Source of the DNA: Ardenticatenaceae bacterium
Lineage (GTDB): Bacteria > Chloroflexota > Anaerolineae > Promineifilales > Promineifilaceae
Assembly (NCBI GenBank): GCA_020634235.1
Contig: JACKCB010000001.1
Coordinates: forward strand, 558,001 to 622,000
Length of the DNA: 64,000 nucleotides
Direction of reading: 5' to 3'
The notes under the pieces were generated by a model, which saw nothing but the letters and a program-made list of their open reading frames with translations, was not told where the DNA came from and searched no databases. Made by a program: the position numbers and the translations under genes. Positions 37,101-45,310 of the stretch are shown here, piece after piece. The first letter of the stretch is position 1; each line of letters begins with the position of its first letter.

Positions 37101-39105
37101 TCCCGCTCCAGGTCAGGCCGCGGACGCTGCCGTCATCGACCACAATCAGGATGGCCGCTTCGCCAGGCAGCCCGGCCGGGAGCAGATACAGGTCCACAAT
37201 GTTACGCAAATTGTAGTTCACCAGCAGTTGGGGTGGGCTGTCCGCGCTCAGGCTGTACACATCGCTGCTGCCAGTGGCGGCCAGCAGGCGGCCATCATCG
37301 GCCAGGCGCAGGTGGGCAACCCGGCCGGGCAGCACTGCCGACCAGAGTTCATCCCCTGGGGCACCAAAGGCTTGCACAACCCCTTCCGCCGTGCCGGTTA
37401 CCATGTCTGGCAGCTTGTCCCCGTTGGCATCCCCTACCACCAACTGGGTTACCGTGCCGGCAATGGGAATCGCCTCCGCAACCGGCTGGCCATCGGCATC
37501 AAGCAGGCGGAGGGTACTTACGATCTCTTCCTGGTCATCTGTACTGACCTGTCGCTCGGTACTCACGGCTACTATCAGCGGTGGTTCGTTGGCTGCGCCC
37601 GGCAGCATGGCCAGCTCAGGCACATTGTCACCCAGTTTCTGGATCCAACTGGCCTGGGTGCCCACATCGCTTTCCAACAGATGCAGCCGGCCATCGCTGG
37701 CCCCCAGCAGTAGTTCATCCTTGCCGTCCTGGTCGATATCGGCCGCCAGCATCGAGGCGGGCGCAACGAACAGGCGGTAGTCCCAACCGGGCGCATTCTT
37801 GCGTGCCCCAGTGCCCGAATCGGTGAGGGCCAGCGTGCCAAAGCTGACCAACAGCAGTTCGTTGATGCCATCACGGTTGATGTCCACCAGGCTTGTGGCC
37901 CCGGGAACAGAGATGAGGGGCGTGTCTTGCAGCACCCGGCCGGTGCTGTTCAGCAGGTACACTTCAGCCGACTCCGACTCATCTCGGGTGAGGGTGACGG
38001 CCACGGCCGGTTGGTTGCTGCGCGGCACGCCAGGGCTGGGGGAGAGACTGGTCACGCTGCGGTTCGGCGTGTCGGGCAGAACCGCACGCCAGTAGCGGTC
38101 ACCCTGGGCATCGTAGGCGGCCACAGTGCCCACCTCGGTACCCACCAGCAGGGCGCGCCCTTGCGGCAGCGCGGCCATGGCCAGGCTGGTAACCGTCTTA
38201 TTCGGGGTGCGGAACCAGCGTTCCTGGCCGTTTACGTCGTAGAGATGCACCCGCCCCAGGCTGTTGCCCACGGCGATATCCTGCGGCTGATTGGGATCGA
38301 AGTCTACCATGGCCAGGGCAGTGGCCCGGCCGTCCACGGGGCGCTCGGTGGGCCACTGATTCTGTCCATCGCCACCGACGAGGGCCAGGCGGCTGAAGCG
38401 GCCGCCAAAATAGGTGAAGGCGATATCGCTCTGGCCATCCCGGTCGGCATCGCCAATGGCAAAATGGGCCTGGGCATCCCCGGCCGGGGGATCGACCGTC
38501 TGGTAGGTCCACAGCCATTCGCCGCTTGCGCTGTAAAGCTGTAGTAAGCCAGATCTGAGCAGGAGCAAAATTTGCTCATTGCCATCCTGATTGCCGTCGA
38601 AAGGAGCAGCGGCAATGGGTTGGAGCTGTTCGCGGTAGGCGGCCACTTCCTGGCTGTTGCCGGTGAGGGCGGCGGTGGGCAAGGCTGGGAATTCCAGCCG
38701 GGCTTGCCAGACCTCGCGGCCTTCGCTGTCCAGCAGGATCAGCTGATCGGCGGTGACCAGGAGAAGCTCCGGCCGGGCATTTGTCTGGCCATCCACGTTG
38801 ACCACGGCCAACTGCAAGATGGGGGCCTGGTTGGGGGTGGTGTAGCTCCACAAAGCGCGCCCGGTAGCGCTGAGAAGGATGAGGTCATAGCTGCGGGTGG
38901 TAATGGCGGTTTCGTCGATGCCATCACCGTTGGTATCGAGGGTGGCCACCAGGCTGATAGGCCCGGGGGCGTCGTAGGTCCAATAGGCGGAGAAGGAGGC
39001 TTCCTGCGCCCCGGCCGGGGACAAGCCGCCTACGAGCAGCAGCAGCAGCAGTAGAAGGAAAAGTGCCTTTCGGCGTATGGGGGCGGGCACAGGGTTGCCA
39101 ATCAT
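34180..39105 (-). CDS. giant membrane protein: extracellular propeller, Ig-like domain, P-loop NTPase
   Basis: 1641 residues. An N-terminal signal or anchor (about 12-30) leads to about 830 residues of FG-GAP/PQQ-like beta-propeller repeats with Asp-rich loops (DTNGDGIDE, DADRDGQSDIAF, DINRDGINELLL, DANGDKLPDM). One membrane helix lies at about 893-917. The cytoplasmic part holds a helical region, an Ig/CARDB-like domain (about 1140-1230, VVLELHNKGRAPAENLVIEL) and an ATPase with Walker A VGQRRTGKTS (about 1288-1297), Walker B LLLVFDEFE (about 1383-1391) and a helical end. This suggests a transmembrane sensor that passes an external signal to an NTPase switch. The soluble NTPase gene just upstream encodes a relative. 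Ligand and output unknown. Confidence 0.82.
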   Translation of the reverse strand: MIGNPVPAPIRRKALFLLLLLLLLVGGLSPAGAQEASFSAYWTYDAPGPISLVATLDTNGDGIDETAITTRSYDLILLSATGRALWSYTTPNQAPILQLAVVNVDGQTNARPELLLVTADQLILLDSEGREVWQARLEFPALPTAALTGNSQEVAAYREQLQPIAAAPFDGNQDGNEQILLLLRSGLLQLYSASGEWLWTYQTVDPPAGDAQAHFAIGDADRDGQSDIAFTYFGGRFSRLALVGGDGQNQWPTERPVDGRATALAMVDFDPNQPQDIAVGNSLGRVHLYDVNGQERWFRTPNKTVTSLAMAALPQGRALLVGTEVGTVAAYDAQGDRYWRAVLPDTPNRSVTSLSPSPGVPRSNQPAVAVTLTRDESESAEVYLLNSTGRVLQDTPLISVPGATSLVDINRDGINELLLVSFGTLALTDSGTGARKNAPGWDYRLFVAPASMLAADIDQDGKDELLLGASDGRLHLLESDVGTQASWIQKLGDNVPELAMLPGAANEPPLIVAVSTERQVSTDDQEEIVSTLRLLDADGQPVAEAIPIAGTVTQLVVGDANGDKLPDMVTGTAEGVVQAFGAPGDELWSAVLPGRVAHLRLADDGRLLAATGSSDVYSLSADSPPQLLVNYNLRNIVDLYLLPAGLPGEAAILIVVDDGSVRGLTWSGIEVWRHQLNSGHPTVVLPAGSDFFIATDTGQLYTLDGQHNLVQWDLSDETAVSALTWSDLNGGGAHDLAVGNRNGNLYLYSDDQQPWDRQKLTSSIYALAGLQRGANLPAELVAVTDLGVVQLFEAKPNRPPLLVSPQTDARPGSYEISVFVLDEEGDEVQVDLETYQRELEEWVTQDSRIAEGSGSLFFNLSPEGDDPVRYRFYFDDQTHQGWVEPPPGPVPVIINPLLNVVAGPLLVVLVIFSLVVLVRQALTPEGRARIAYNRMKQNSAATLELLDAEYRRSSGSPGLLLNLANRARQEKNANLANLVDGLFLLTARPDAGLPIINSALDQARQQEPPWRLLDEWRTRFRMGQTLLEAPNITELGLLHPQLWQLVHEQTVADQPEIGLSRLARVLASLRDSERVDLAEDRIVYLHEAAVLLRQIREDLAGQPVRIDNRLLSIVAVRWLGLVNAAIEELRGQAQLSIILKTKRLVPRDQRTSVVLELHNKGRAPAENLVIELDPNPAYTSLTPPEDITVLPPGRVREVTFDLTVHEMDRFRLACHIAYDDRSQLGRQIAFADMVHLLPPVREFSPIPNPYLPGTPLRESSSLFYGREDLFQFIAQNAGSISQRNVLILVGQRRTGKTSALLRLRTYLPDNLLPVYIDCQSLGVVPGMANLFHDLAWLLADALALRGCDLAVPEPAVWRDDPAGYFQRRFLPEARQLLPAGTTLLLVFDEFEAFENLVNDGILPPTFFTYLRHLMQHSHGLSFVFVGTRRLEEMSTDYWSVLFNIALYRHIGFLSREAAMRLVCEPVAPHIIYDDLALDKIWRVTAGQPYFLQLVCYTLINQANNQRSGYITISDVNAALEDMLRLGEVHFAYIWQRSSYTERALLAAVAHLMDRDVPFHPADLMQYLEQYGFQLDPADVTAGLTRLVEREIMQEITTEGTTYYELKIGLVGLWAAQNKSLSKLYESKNGTIAAPPERARLN

Positions 39106-39163
39106 GGGGTAAGTGGGTGGCCAGCGTCCCGGCCGGTCAGGCGCGGCGCGGCATCCTGGCCAA

Positions 39164-39222
39164 CCTCTGGTGGAACAACTGCGCTACGGCGCGGCGCGCC
39201 GGACGCCCTGGTTCACCAGAGG
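39164..39222 (-). repeat. inverted repeat in the leader of the giant membrane protein gene
   Basis: CCTCTGGTG (39164-39172) is the exact reverse complement of CACCAGAGG (39214-39222), with a further GAAC/GTTC match inside. A shorter hairpin CTGGT/ACCAG (39208-39218) uses the same right arm, so the two are mutually exclusive. There is no T run. Possible leader control element; weak evidence. Confidence 0.35.
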
Positions 39223-39234
39223 GCAGCACTGGAT

Positions 39235-40536
39235 TCAGCCAGGTGGGCGCAGGGCGTACCCCACGCCTCGTTCACTGACAATCCAATTGTCATAAGGCTC
39301 CACGGCCCGCCGCAGCCGCTTGATCAGGGTCTTTAGGCGGTCGGGGTCATCCACCAGCACTTCACCCCACACAGCCGTCTCCAGGTTATCGCTGTGCACC
39401 ACCTGGCCGGCCGACTCGGTCAGGCAGATCAGCAGGTCGAACTGCGAGGTTGTGAGGTTGAGTTCCTGCCCATCAGCGCGCACGGTGTGGCGCTGCCGGT
39501 CAATGACAAAGGGTCCGGCCTGCACCAGCCCTTCCACAAACTGGCGGCGTACATAACGGCGCAAAATCTCGCTGGTGTAGCGGTGCCGGCCGTTGCTGCC
39601 TTCGACCAGGCACTGCTGCTCCAGCAAGCGCAGGCTGTCAATGGGGCCGGTCAGGATGGCCAGCGTATAGCGCTCTTCCCCCGTCAGATTTTGCCACAAG
39701 TAGCTCAGATGGGAATCCGCCTCCACCTCAATTGCCTCATCCATCTCCCCCAGGTTGATGGGGCCACCGGCCTGGGCGGCCAGGAAGGCATGGTAGCCGG
39801 CAATGTGCAGGAAGAAGGGGTGCGGGCCAACCAGATACAGGAGGTGCTCTTTCAGGGCTTCGTCGAAGACGACGCCGGTCTCGGCCAGGCGCACGTCCAG
39901 CAGTTGGCGTCCTTCGGCCAGCGAATAAAGCCCCAGAGGCAGGGTAACGAAGATATTGAAGAAGGGGGAGCTTAAGATTTGTTCGTCGGCAGTGATGGCA
40001 AACAGGGGGCGCTGGCTGGCGGTGAGGTAGGCCAGGCCATACTTGGTGGTGAGGCCGCGCAGCCGGGCAAAGAAATAGGGAGTGAGGTGCTCATTGGCCG
40101 CCAACAGCTCAAACTCGTCCAGGAGGACGACCACACTGACGCCCAGGCGCTGGAGCTGGTTTAGCGCCCGGTCCAGCGAGCGGTAGGTACCGGTGGCATC
40201 TATCGGCCCGATGGACAGGCCGGTCGTTTCGGTCTGTTCCAGCAGCCCGTGGAGCAGGGCTTCGTAAACCTCTTCTGGTGGGGAACCGCCAAATTCCTGG
40301 CAGTCGATGACGACGAAGAGGGCGCTGGGGGCGGTTAGCTGGTAGGCAGCACGCACCTCCGGCCGGGCCAGGTGCAGCAGGATCGAGCTTTTGCCGATGC
40401 GGCGCGGCCCTATCAGGCTGACGCTCTGGCCGTTGCGCAGCAAGCCCAGGATTTGCTGTATCTCGCTCTGCCGGCCATGGAAGTCCTCAGAGCGGCGAAT
40501 GGCGCCACGATGAAAGAAAGGGTTTACAATGGTCAT
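39235..40536 (-). CDS. P-loop NTPase with OmpR-type DNA-binding domain
   Basis: 433 residues from ATG 40536, ten bases after a TACAAT -10 box. The N-terminal ATPase (about 15-300) has Walker A IGPRRIGKSS (about 38-47) and Walker B VVVLLDEFELL (about 130-140), and resembles the NTPase end of the 1641-residue protein downstream (GRQ/GRE start, DEFE motif, FFxxLRxL). The C-terminal winged helix (about 340-433) is of OmpR/PhoB type: LTTSQFDLLICLTESAGQVV and SERGVGYALRP. It is probably an ATP-dependent (STAND-like) transcription factor. The pairing suggests that the membrane protein signals to it or competes with it. Confidence 0.82.
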   Translation of the reverse strand: MTIVNPFFHRGAIRRSEDFHGRQSEIQQILGLLRNGQSVSLIGPRRIGKSSILLHLARPEVRAAYQLTAPSALFVVIDCQEFGGSPPEEVYEALLHGLLEQTETTGLSIGPIDATGTYRSLDRALNQLQRLGVSVVVLLDEFELLAANEHLTPYFFARLRGLTTKYGLAYLTASQRPLFAITADEQILSSPFFNIFVTLPLGLYSLAEGRQLLDVRLAETGVVFDEALKEHLLYLVGPHPFFLHIAGYHAFLAAQAGGPINLGEMDEAIEVEADSHLSYLWQNLTGEERYTLAILTGPIDSLRLLEQQCLVEGSNGRHRYTSEILRRYVRRQFVEGLVQAGPFVIDRQRHTVRADGQELNLTTSQFDLLICLTESAGQVVHSDNLETAVWGEVLVDDPDRLKTLIKRLRRAVEPYDNWIVSERGVGYALRPPG

Positions 40537-40546
40537 GGTGTCTTCT

Positions 40547-40575
40547 ATTGTAGAGCGGAATGCGCGAATCGTAAA
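40547..40575 (-). promoter_or_regulatory. promoter of the NTPase-winged-helix gene
   Basis: On the minus strand TTTACG (40575-40570), a 17-base spacer and TACAAT (40552-40547). The ATG begins ten bases after the -10 box, giving a leader of only a few bases. Confidence 0.45.
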
Positions 40576-40592
40576 ACCGCCCAGAACGGCGG

Positions 40593-41831
40593 CTACAGGC
40601 GGCGGCCGATTACCACGCCCAGACCAACGAGCAGCAGGACCAGGCCCACCACCAGGGTGCCGCCAAAGACGATCTGGCGGACAGTGTTGGCGGTGCGCGC
40701 TTCGGGACTGGTAGGGGTGGTGCCAATAACGGTGCCCAGGTAGGGCAGGTTCACCGTCAGGCCATCCTGTTCGCAGGCGTACATGCCACGCCATTCAGAG
40801 AGGTCGTGGACGTTGTCGACGTTTTCCCGGCCGGGATCATACTCAAACACCGGGTCCAGCGTCATCTCCTCTGGCGAAATGACCGTGTTCAACCGGGTGA
40901 GGTAGCGGTGACGGGCCGCCAACTCCCTGAGCAGCGGACTGGCAAAGCTGCTCATGCTGGTCGGCTGGGCGTACTCGGTGATGAAGGCCTGGCCGTTAAA
41001 AACGTCGGCGCGCTCGGCCAGGAGCTGGCGATAGTTGTTACCGCCGCCGGTGAAGAAGACGATCTCTTCGTCCTCAATCTCCATGTGGGCGTAGTTCTGC
41101 GGCACCGCCTGGGCATTGGCAAAGAACCAGGTGATGACGGCCATGTTGGGGTTGGCGGCCACGGCGGTGAGGCGCAGGGGGATCATGGGCTTCTCTGAAG
41201 CGTAGGTAACCTGCACCGGCTGAATGTCTTGCGCCCCCTGGTCGGGCAGCAGGCGCATCGCCAAAAAGACAAAGCTCTCAGACACGTAGACGTTAATCAA
41301 TGGCTCCATCTGCTCTTCGACGCGGTATTGGTTGTCGCGCAGCCAGGTGATGAGGGCGGTGGGGTCTTCGGAGCCGATGACATCGAAGCCGTAAGGCCCG
41401 ACCTCGCCGCTGGCGAAGATTTGCACCTCCCCGGCCGGGACCGCCGATTCAAACACCAGGCCATCAAAATCGGGGATGGCACAGTTGGGCGGGGGCGGGG
41501 CGATGAAGCGGGGTGTGGTCGCCGTTTCCAATTCCAGGAAGGCCGCGGTGGCATCCTCCGGCACGGCCACATCGGCCGCAGTGATGGGATTGGGCAGCGG
41601 CAGAATCCACGAGAAGTCAGGGGCGAAGCCGGTGTAGTTGATCTGGATGAGGGCGCTGATGGTGCCGTCACCGTTGTCGGTGAAGATAATGCGCTCGGCG
41701 TTCTGGTCCACGGGCGAGTTCTGGCAGAAGAGACCGCCGCAGGCAAGCGCGCTGCGGGGCCGGCTGAGGCTGAGGACGCCAAAGATGAGGAAAAGGGCAA
41801 ACAGAACGATGAAACGTGGGCGTTGGAACAT
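40593..41831 (-). CDS. DUF2330-family secreted/membrane-anchored protein
   Basis: 412 residues. A signal peptide ends near residue 30 (SALACGG). The family hallmark ACGGLFCQNSPVDQNAERI follows, then the long extracytoplasmic domain (SWILPLPNP) and a C-terminal membrane helix with Arg-rich end (about 385-410). DUF2330 proteins are cell-surface proteins of unknown function. AGGAGG lies eight bases before the ATG. It has its own promoter (41896-41925) and is probably not part of the terpenoid-like operon upstream. Confidence 0.88.
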   Translation of the reverse strand: MFQRPRFIVLFALFLIFGVLSLSRPRSALACGGLFCQNSPVDQNAERIIFTDNGDGTISALIQINYTGFAPDFSWILPLPNPITAADVAVPEDATAAFLELETATTPRFIAPPPPNCAIPDFDGLVFESAVPAGEVQIFASGEVGPYGFDVIGSEDPTALITWLRDNQYRVEEQMEPLINVYVSESFVFLAMRLLPDQGAQDIQPVQVTYASEKPMIPLRLTAVAANPNMAVITWFFANAQAVPQNYAHMEIEDEEIVFFTGGGNNYRQLLAERADVFNGQAFITEYAQPTSMSSFASPLLRELAARHRYLTRLNTVISPEEMTLDPVFEYDPGRENVDNVHDLSEWRGMYACEQDGLTVNLPYLGTVIGTTPTSPEARTANTVRQIVFGGTLVVGLVLLLVGLGVVIGRRL

Positions 41832-41895
41832 TGGGTAGACCTCCTGGCAGTTGGCCGCGCCCCGGCCGGGTACGGGCAGCGCGATTGCAAGGCGA

Positions 41896-41925
41896 ATTAT
41901 GCCTTAGACGCGGCCAGGTGGTCAA
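41896..41925 (-). promoter_or_regulatory. promoter of the DUF2330 gene
   Basis: On the minus strand TTGACC (41925-41920), an 18-base spacer and CATAAT (41901-41896), 64 bases before the ATG at 41831. Confidence 0.5.
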
Positions 41926-41953
41926 TGGTTCCATGGTTTGCGGCGGCTAGAAG

Positions 41954-42400
41954 TCAATCTTCCCAGGCGGCATCCCCGGCCGGGGCCGCCAGCGCCCGCC
42001 ACAGCAAGAAGAGCAGCAGGCCAAATGGCCCGGTCATGAGGGTGAAGAGCAGGGCCGGGATACGCACCCAGGCCGGCGCGTTCAGGCGGCGGCATTGGCG
42101 GTAAATCCACGCCCCGGTGAACAGGTCCAGGGCCAGCATGTGGGACCACGCCCCCAACGCTCCCGGCCGGGAGTTCATCAGCTTGTGCACCCCATTGAGC
42201 GACATGAAATCGGGCGGGCCTCCTGCGGATTCATCACTGGTGAGGCCAATGCCCAGAGCGATGAGATAGTGGGCCGCGGCCAGGCCAAAGATGGTGCTGG
42301 AGCGGCTGGCCCGCTCCGTCAGCGGGTGGTCAGGCGCAAACATCATGGCCAGCCACAACGGCATGGGAAAAGCGTTCAGGTATTGAAAGAACTTGTCCAT
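41954..42400 (-). CDS. ABA4-like membrane protein
   Basis: 148 residues with four hydrophobic segments. FPMPLWLAMMFAPDHPLTER near the N-terminus, the Asn-Gly-His region SLNGVHKLMNSR, and WSHMLALDLFTGAWIYRQ are typical of the ABA4-like family (DUF4281). Plant ABA4 is needed to form neoxanthin, a carotenoid. A role on a carotenoid or terpenoid substrate is inference supported by the CrtI-like neighbour 10 bases upstream. Last gene of a four-gene unit. Confidence 0.82.
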   Translation of the reverse strand: MDKFFQYLNAFPMPLWLAMMFAPDHPLTERASRSSTIFGLAAAHYLIALGIGLTSDESAGGPPDFMSLNGVHKLMNSRPGALGAWSHMLALDLFTGAWIYRQCRRLNAPAWVRIPALLFTLMTGPFGLLLFLLWRALAAPAGDAAWED

Positions 42401-42410
42401 CAGAAATTCC

Positions 42411-43958
42411 TCAGCGTGAAAGGTTGGCGTTGGCGGCCGGCTGCGGCGTGGGCCGGCCTGTCACCGGCAGCGGGCGGCGCCGCGCCTGGCGGATGATGGC
42501 GGCGGCCACGCGCATCCCGCCCAGAGTCACCCCAGCGGTCGATTGGCCGGGGAAGATGGAATCGCCAACCAACTTGAGATTGGGGATGCCGGTGGCCGGC
42601 CCGCGGGCCTGGAAGATGGAGGTCTGGGCAAAGCCGCCTACCATGCCGCCCGGCCGGCGGGTGTAGTAATCAAAGGTGACGGGCGTGCCCGGCAAGCACA
42701 ACTGCATCGCGCCGCGCAGTCCGGGGATGGCCTGTTCGGCGGCCCGCAGCAGCCGCTCGGTGTAGGCGGCGCGATGGGCCAGGTAGGCCGCCTCGTCCGG
42801 GCCATCGCGCAGCGCCCACCACGGGGCGATGGCGGTGTGGGTGGAGAGGGTGGCGTTGACCATCCCGGCCGGGCTGCGCTGCGGGTCGCGGGACAGCGAG
42901 ATGAAGACGGAGTTGCCCTCGCCCAGCGGCCGGGTGGGGTCTACAATGACCTGGTGGTGGTCCGGGATGGCGGCGGGCAGCCGCCGGCCGTCCAGCCCCA
43001 GGTAGAGGGTGAAGGCCCCCCAGGTAGCCGGCCGCTGCTGCACTTCGCGCGTCAGCCCGGCCGGGGCGTGTTCGCCCAGCAGCCGCTGCAATGCCCAGGG
43101 GGTAACGTTGGCCAGCAGCCAATCGCCGCTGACAGTGTGCTGTTTGTTGGTGTGCACGGCCACGGCGCGCCCGTGGCGCAGCTCAATGCGCTCTACTTGC
43201 TGCCGGAAGAGCACCTGCGCCCCGTTGGCCCGCAGCCAATCTACCAGCGTTTGGGCAATGGCCCCGATGCCGCCGAGGACGTGGTTGACGCCACGGCGAG
43301 GCAGGTCGAGGGCGGCGCTGCCGTACAGGGCGCTGGTGTGGTCGGCGGTGGTTTGGGCGGCAATGAGCAGTTGGGCATCCAGAAAGGTTTTGAAGGCGGG
43401 GTCCCCGGCCGGGGCCAGGTCGGCGATGGTGCGGGTGAGATAGGGTAGGGTGCGCAGGGTCCCCGGCCGGAGCGCCTGCGCCAGCGTCAGCCAGTCGTGG
43501 GCCGATTCTGGCGGCCAGGGGAAGGGACGGCTGGAGATATCCCAGGCGGCACCGGCCAGCATGGCCTGCGTGCGCCAGAATGGCTCGCTGTGCGGGAAAT
43601 GTTGGCGGCGCTCCTCGGCCCACCCGGCCGGGTCGGCCCATTGGGTAACGGTGCGCCCATCGGGCAAATGAACCACCCAGGCCGGGTCTACCGGCTGCAC
43701 CGGCCAGCGGAGCTGCAAAATGTCGGCCAGACGGGCGTGCGGGCCGCCGGGAGCAAAGCCGCCGGCCAGCGTCGCCCCGGCGTCGAAGCGATACCCTTTG
43801 TGGTAAAAGGTACCGGCCGAGCCGCCGGCGTAGACGTGCGCTTCTAGCACCGTGACCTCGAAACCGGCGTGGCGCAGCAGGGCGGCGGCGGTCAGGCCGC
43901 CAATGCCCGCGCCAATGACAATGACATGGGGTGATGGTTTGTGATTGGAATGGGTCAT
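42411..43958 (-). CDS. CrtI-like FAD-dependent carotenoid/terpenoid oxidoreductase
   Basis: 515 residues. The FAD-binding motif VIVIGAGIGGLTAAALLRHAGFEVTVLEA opens the protein. A GGSAGTFYHKGYRFDAGAT block and the C-terminal GGMVGGFAQTSIFQAR ... LVGDSIFPGQSTAGVTLGG motif are those of phytoene desaturase/carotene isomerase relatives (CrtI, CrtISO). It could desaturate, saturate or isomerise a polyene. No phytoene synthase is in the window. Its ATG overlaps the DUF1295 stop (ATGA). Seven palindromes lie in it. Confidence 0.87.
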   Translation of the reverse strand: MTHSNHKPSPHVIVIGAGIGGLTAAALLRHAGFEVTVLEAHVYAGGSAGTFYHKGYRFDAGATLAGGFAPGGPHARLADILQLRWPVQPVDPAWVVHLPDGRTVTQWADPAGWAEERRQHFPHSEPFWRTQAMLAGAAWDISSRPFPWPPESAHDWLTLAQALRPGTLRTLPYLTRTIADLAPAGDPAFKTFLDAQLLIAAQTTADHTSALYGSAALDLPRRGVNHVLGGIGAIAQTLVDWLRANGAQVLFRQQVERIELRHGRAVAVHTNKQHTVSGDWLLANVTPWALQRLLGEHAPAGLTREVQQRPATWGAFTLYLGLDGRRLPAAIPDHHQVIVDPTRPLGEGNSVFISLSRDPQRSPAGMVNATLSTHTAIAPWWALRDGPDEAAYLAHRAAYTERLLRAAEQAIPGLRGAMQLCLPGTPVTFDYYTRRPGGMVGGFAQTSIFQARGPATGIPNLKLVGDSIFPGQSTAGVTLGGMRVAAAIIRQARRRPLPVTGRPTPQPAANANLSR

Positions 43959-44773
43959 GGCTGGTTCCCTGTGTGGGCGGCGGGCGGCGGGGCGTGCTTT
44001 CGCGGCCGGCCGGGGAAGAAGGCGTTGGTGGTGGCGATGTACGCCTCATAAGCGGGTCGGGACGTCTTAAGGCTGCGCTCCAGCAGGGTTACCCCGGAGA
44101 CACGGCGCAGTAGGAAGGTCATGAGCAGCGGGCTGAAGAGGCTCCACCAGCCGCCGGCGGCCAGGGCGATGAGGTAGAAGCCCCACCACTGGCAGGCGTC
44201 GCCGAAGTAGTTGGGGTGGCGGGTATAACGCCAGACCCCCTGGCTCAGCACCTGGCCGCGATTGGCGGGATTGGCTCTGAAGCGGGCCAACTGCCAGTCG
44301 CCCACTGCTTCAAAATAGAAGCCAGCCAGCCAGAGCAGCACGCCCGCGCCATCGAGCAGAGTTAACCCGGCCGGGGAGGGGGCGCTTTGGGCCGCCAGCA
44401 GGGGCACGGAGATGATCCAGATTAGGAAGCCCTGCAGCAGGAAGACCTGGAAGAAACTGCGCCACCAGAACTGCCGGCCGGCGGCGGCGCGCCATTGGCG
44501 GTAGCGAAAATCCTCACCCTGGCCCCAGTTGCGCCACAAGAGGTAGCCAGACAGGCGCAGGCCCCAGATGGACACCAGGGTCATGAGCAGCCACTGGCGC
44601 GGCGCGTAGCCGTCGCTGAGGGCGAAGTAGAGCCAGCCTACCAGGACGAAGCCCAGTCCCCAGAAGATGTCGATGATGCTGGCGTCACGCAGGGCCAGGC
44701 TGGCCAGCCAGATGAGGCTGACGTAGGCGAACAGGGCCAGGCCGGCGACCAGGAAGAGGGAGAGCAGGCTCAT
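43955..44773 (-). CDS. DUF1295 / steroid 5-alpha-reductase-like membrane enzyme
   Basis: 272 residues with six or seven hydrophobic segments. SIIDIFWGLGFVLVGWLYF and WGLRLSGYLLWRNWGQGEDFRY near the middle, and the cofactor-site block SQGVWRYTRHPNYFGDACQWWGFYL, are the DUF1295 signature. The family reduces C=C bonds next to carbonyls in lipids or methylates lipids. In this operon the substrate is probably an isoprenoid. The start at 44773 is one base after the SRPBCC stop; the longer reading frame is a shadow of that gene. Confidence 0.87.
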   Translation of the reverse strand: MSLLSLFLVAGLALFAYVSLIWLASLALRDASIIDIFWGLGFVLVGWLYFALSDGYAPRQWLLMTLVSIWGLRLSGYLLWRNWGQGEDFRYRQWRAAAGRQFWWRSFFQVFLLQGFLIWIISVPLLAAQSAPSPAGLTLLDGAGVLLWLAGFYFEAVGDWQLARFRANPANRGQVLSQGVWRYTRHPNYFGDACQWWGFYLIALAAGGWWSLFSPLLMTFLLRRVSGVTLLERSLKTSRPAYEAYIATTNAFFPGRPRKHAPPPAAHTGNQP

Positions 44774-44774
44774 T

Positions 44775-45248
44775 TCAGGCGGCGGAGGTTTGCCCGGCCG
44801 GGGCGTGGCGGCGCAGTGCCCACCGGGTGACCATCTTGCGGTAGGTGAAGAGGAAGGTGAGGCCGGGTTTGCCGAAAAAGAGACGGGTGAGGAGACCGCG
44901 CCACCCGGCCGGGTGGCTGTAGACCACATGCTCACGGACCTGGGTCGTGTGCGCATCCAGCGGCGTGAAGCGATGGGTATGCTCCCACATTTGCAACGGG
45001 CCACGCACCTGCCGGTCGGTGAAGCCCTGCGGACCAACATTGAGGTGCACCGCCTGCCAGCGCACCGGCACCGGACCAAACCACATGGTGAACTCGGCCA
45101 GCGAGCCTTCGCCCAACGGCTCGAAGTGGTGCAGTTGGACAAAAATGGGCGGTGGGGAGAGCTTCTTTAGCACGCTGGTATCATGGTGAAAGTCGGAGAC
45201 CGCCTGAACTGGGGCGGCGACGGTGAAACGATAGTCGAAAGTAGGCAT
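44775..45248 (-). CDS. SRPBCC-family protein (cyclase/dehydrase-like)
   Basis: 157 residues from ATG 45248 with AGGTGG eight bases upstream. A START/Bet v1-type hydrophobic-pocket fold is indicated by the N-terminal FDYRFTVAAPVQAVSDFHHD, the middle FTMWFGPVPVRWQAVHL and the amphipathic C-terminal helix. Such proteins bind or cyclise lipids and polyketides. It is the first gene of the four-gene terpenoid-like operon, driven by the promoter at 45311-45338. Confidence 0.82.
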   Translation of the reverse strand: MPTFDYRFTVAAPVQAVSDFHHDTSVLKKLSPPPIFVQLHHFEPLGEGSLAEFTMWFGPVPVRWQAVHLNVGPQGFTDRQVRGPLQMWEHTHRFTPLDAHTTQVREHVVYSHPAGWRGLLTRLFFGKPGLTFLFTYRKMVTRWALRRHAPAGQTSAA

Positions 45249-45310
45249 TGGGTTAACCACCTGTGTCTTGATTCTGGTTGGTTTGTCGAGATTTTGTCAA
45301 TATATTGTAC

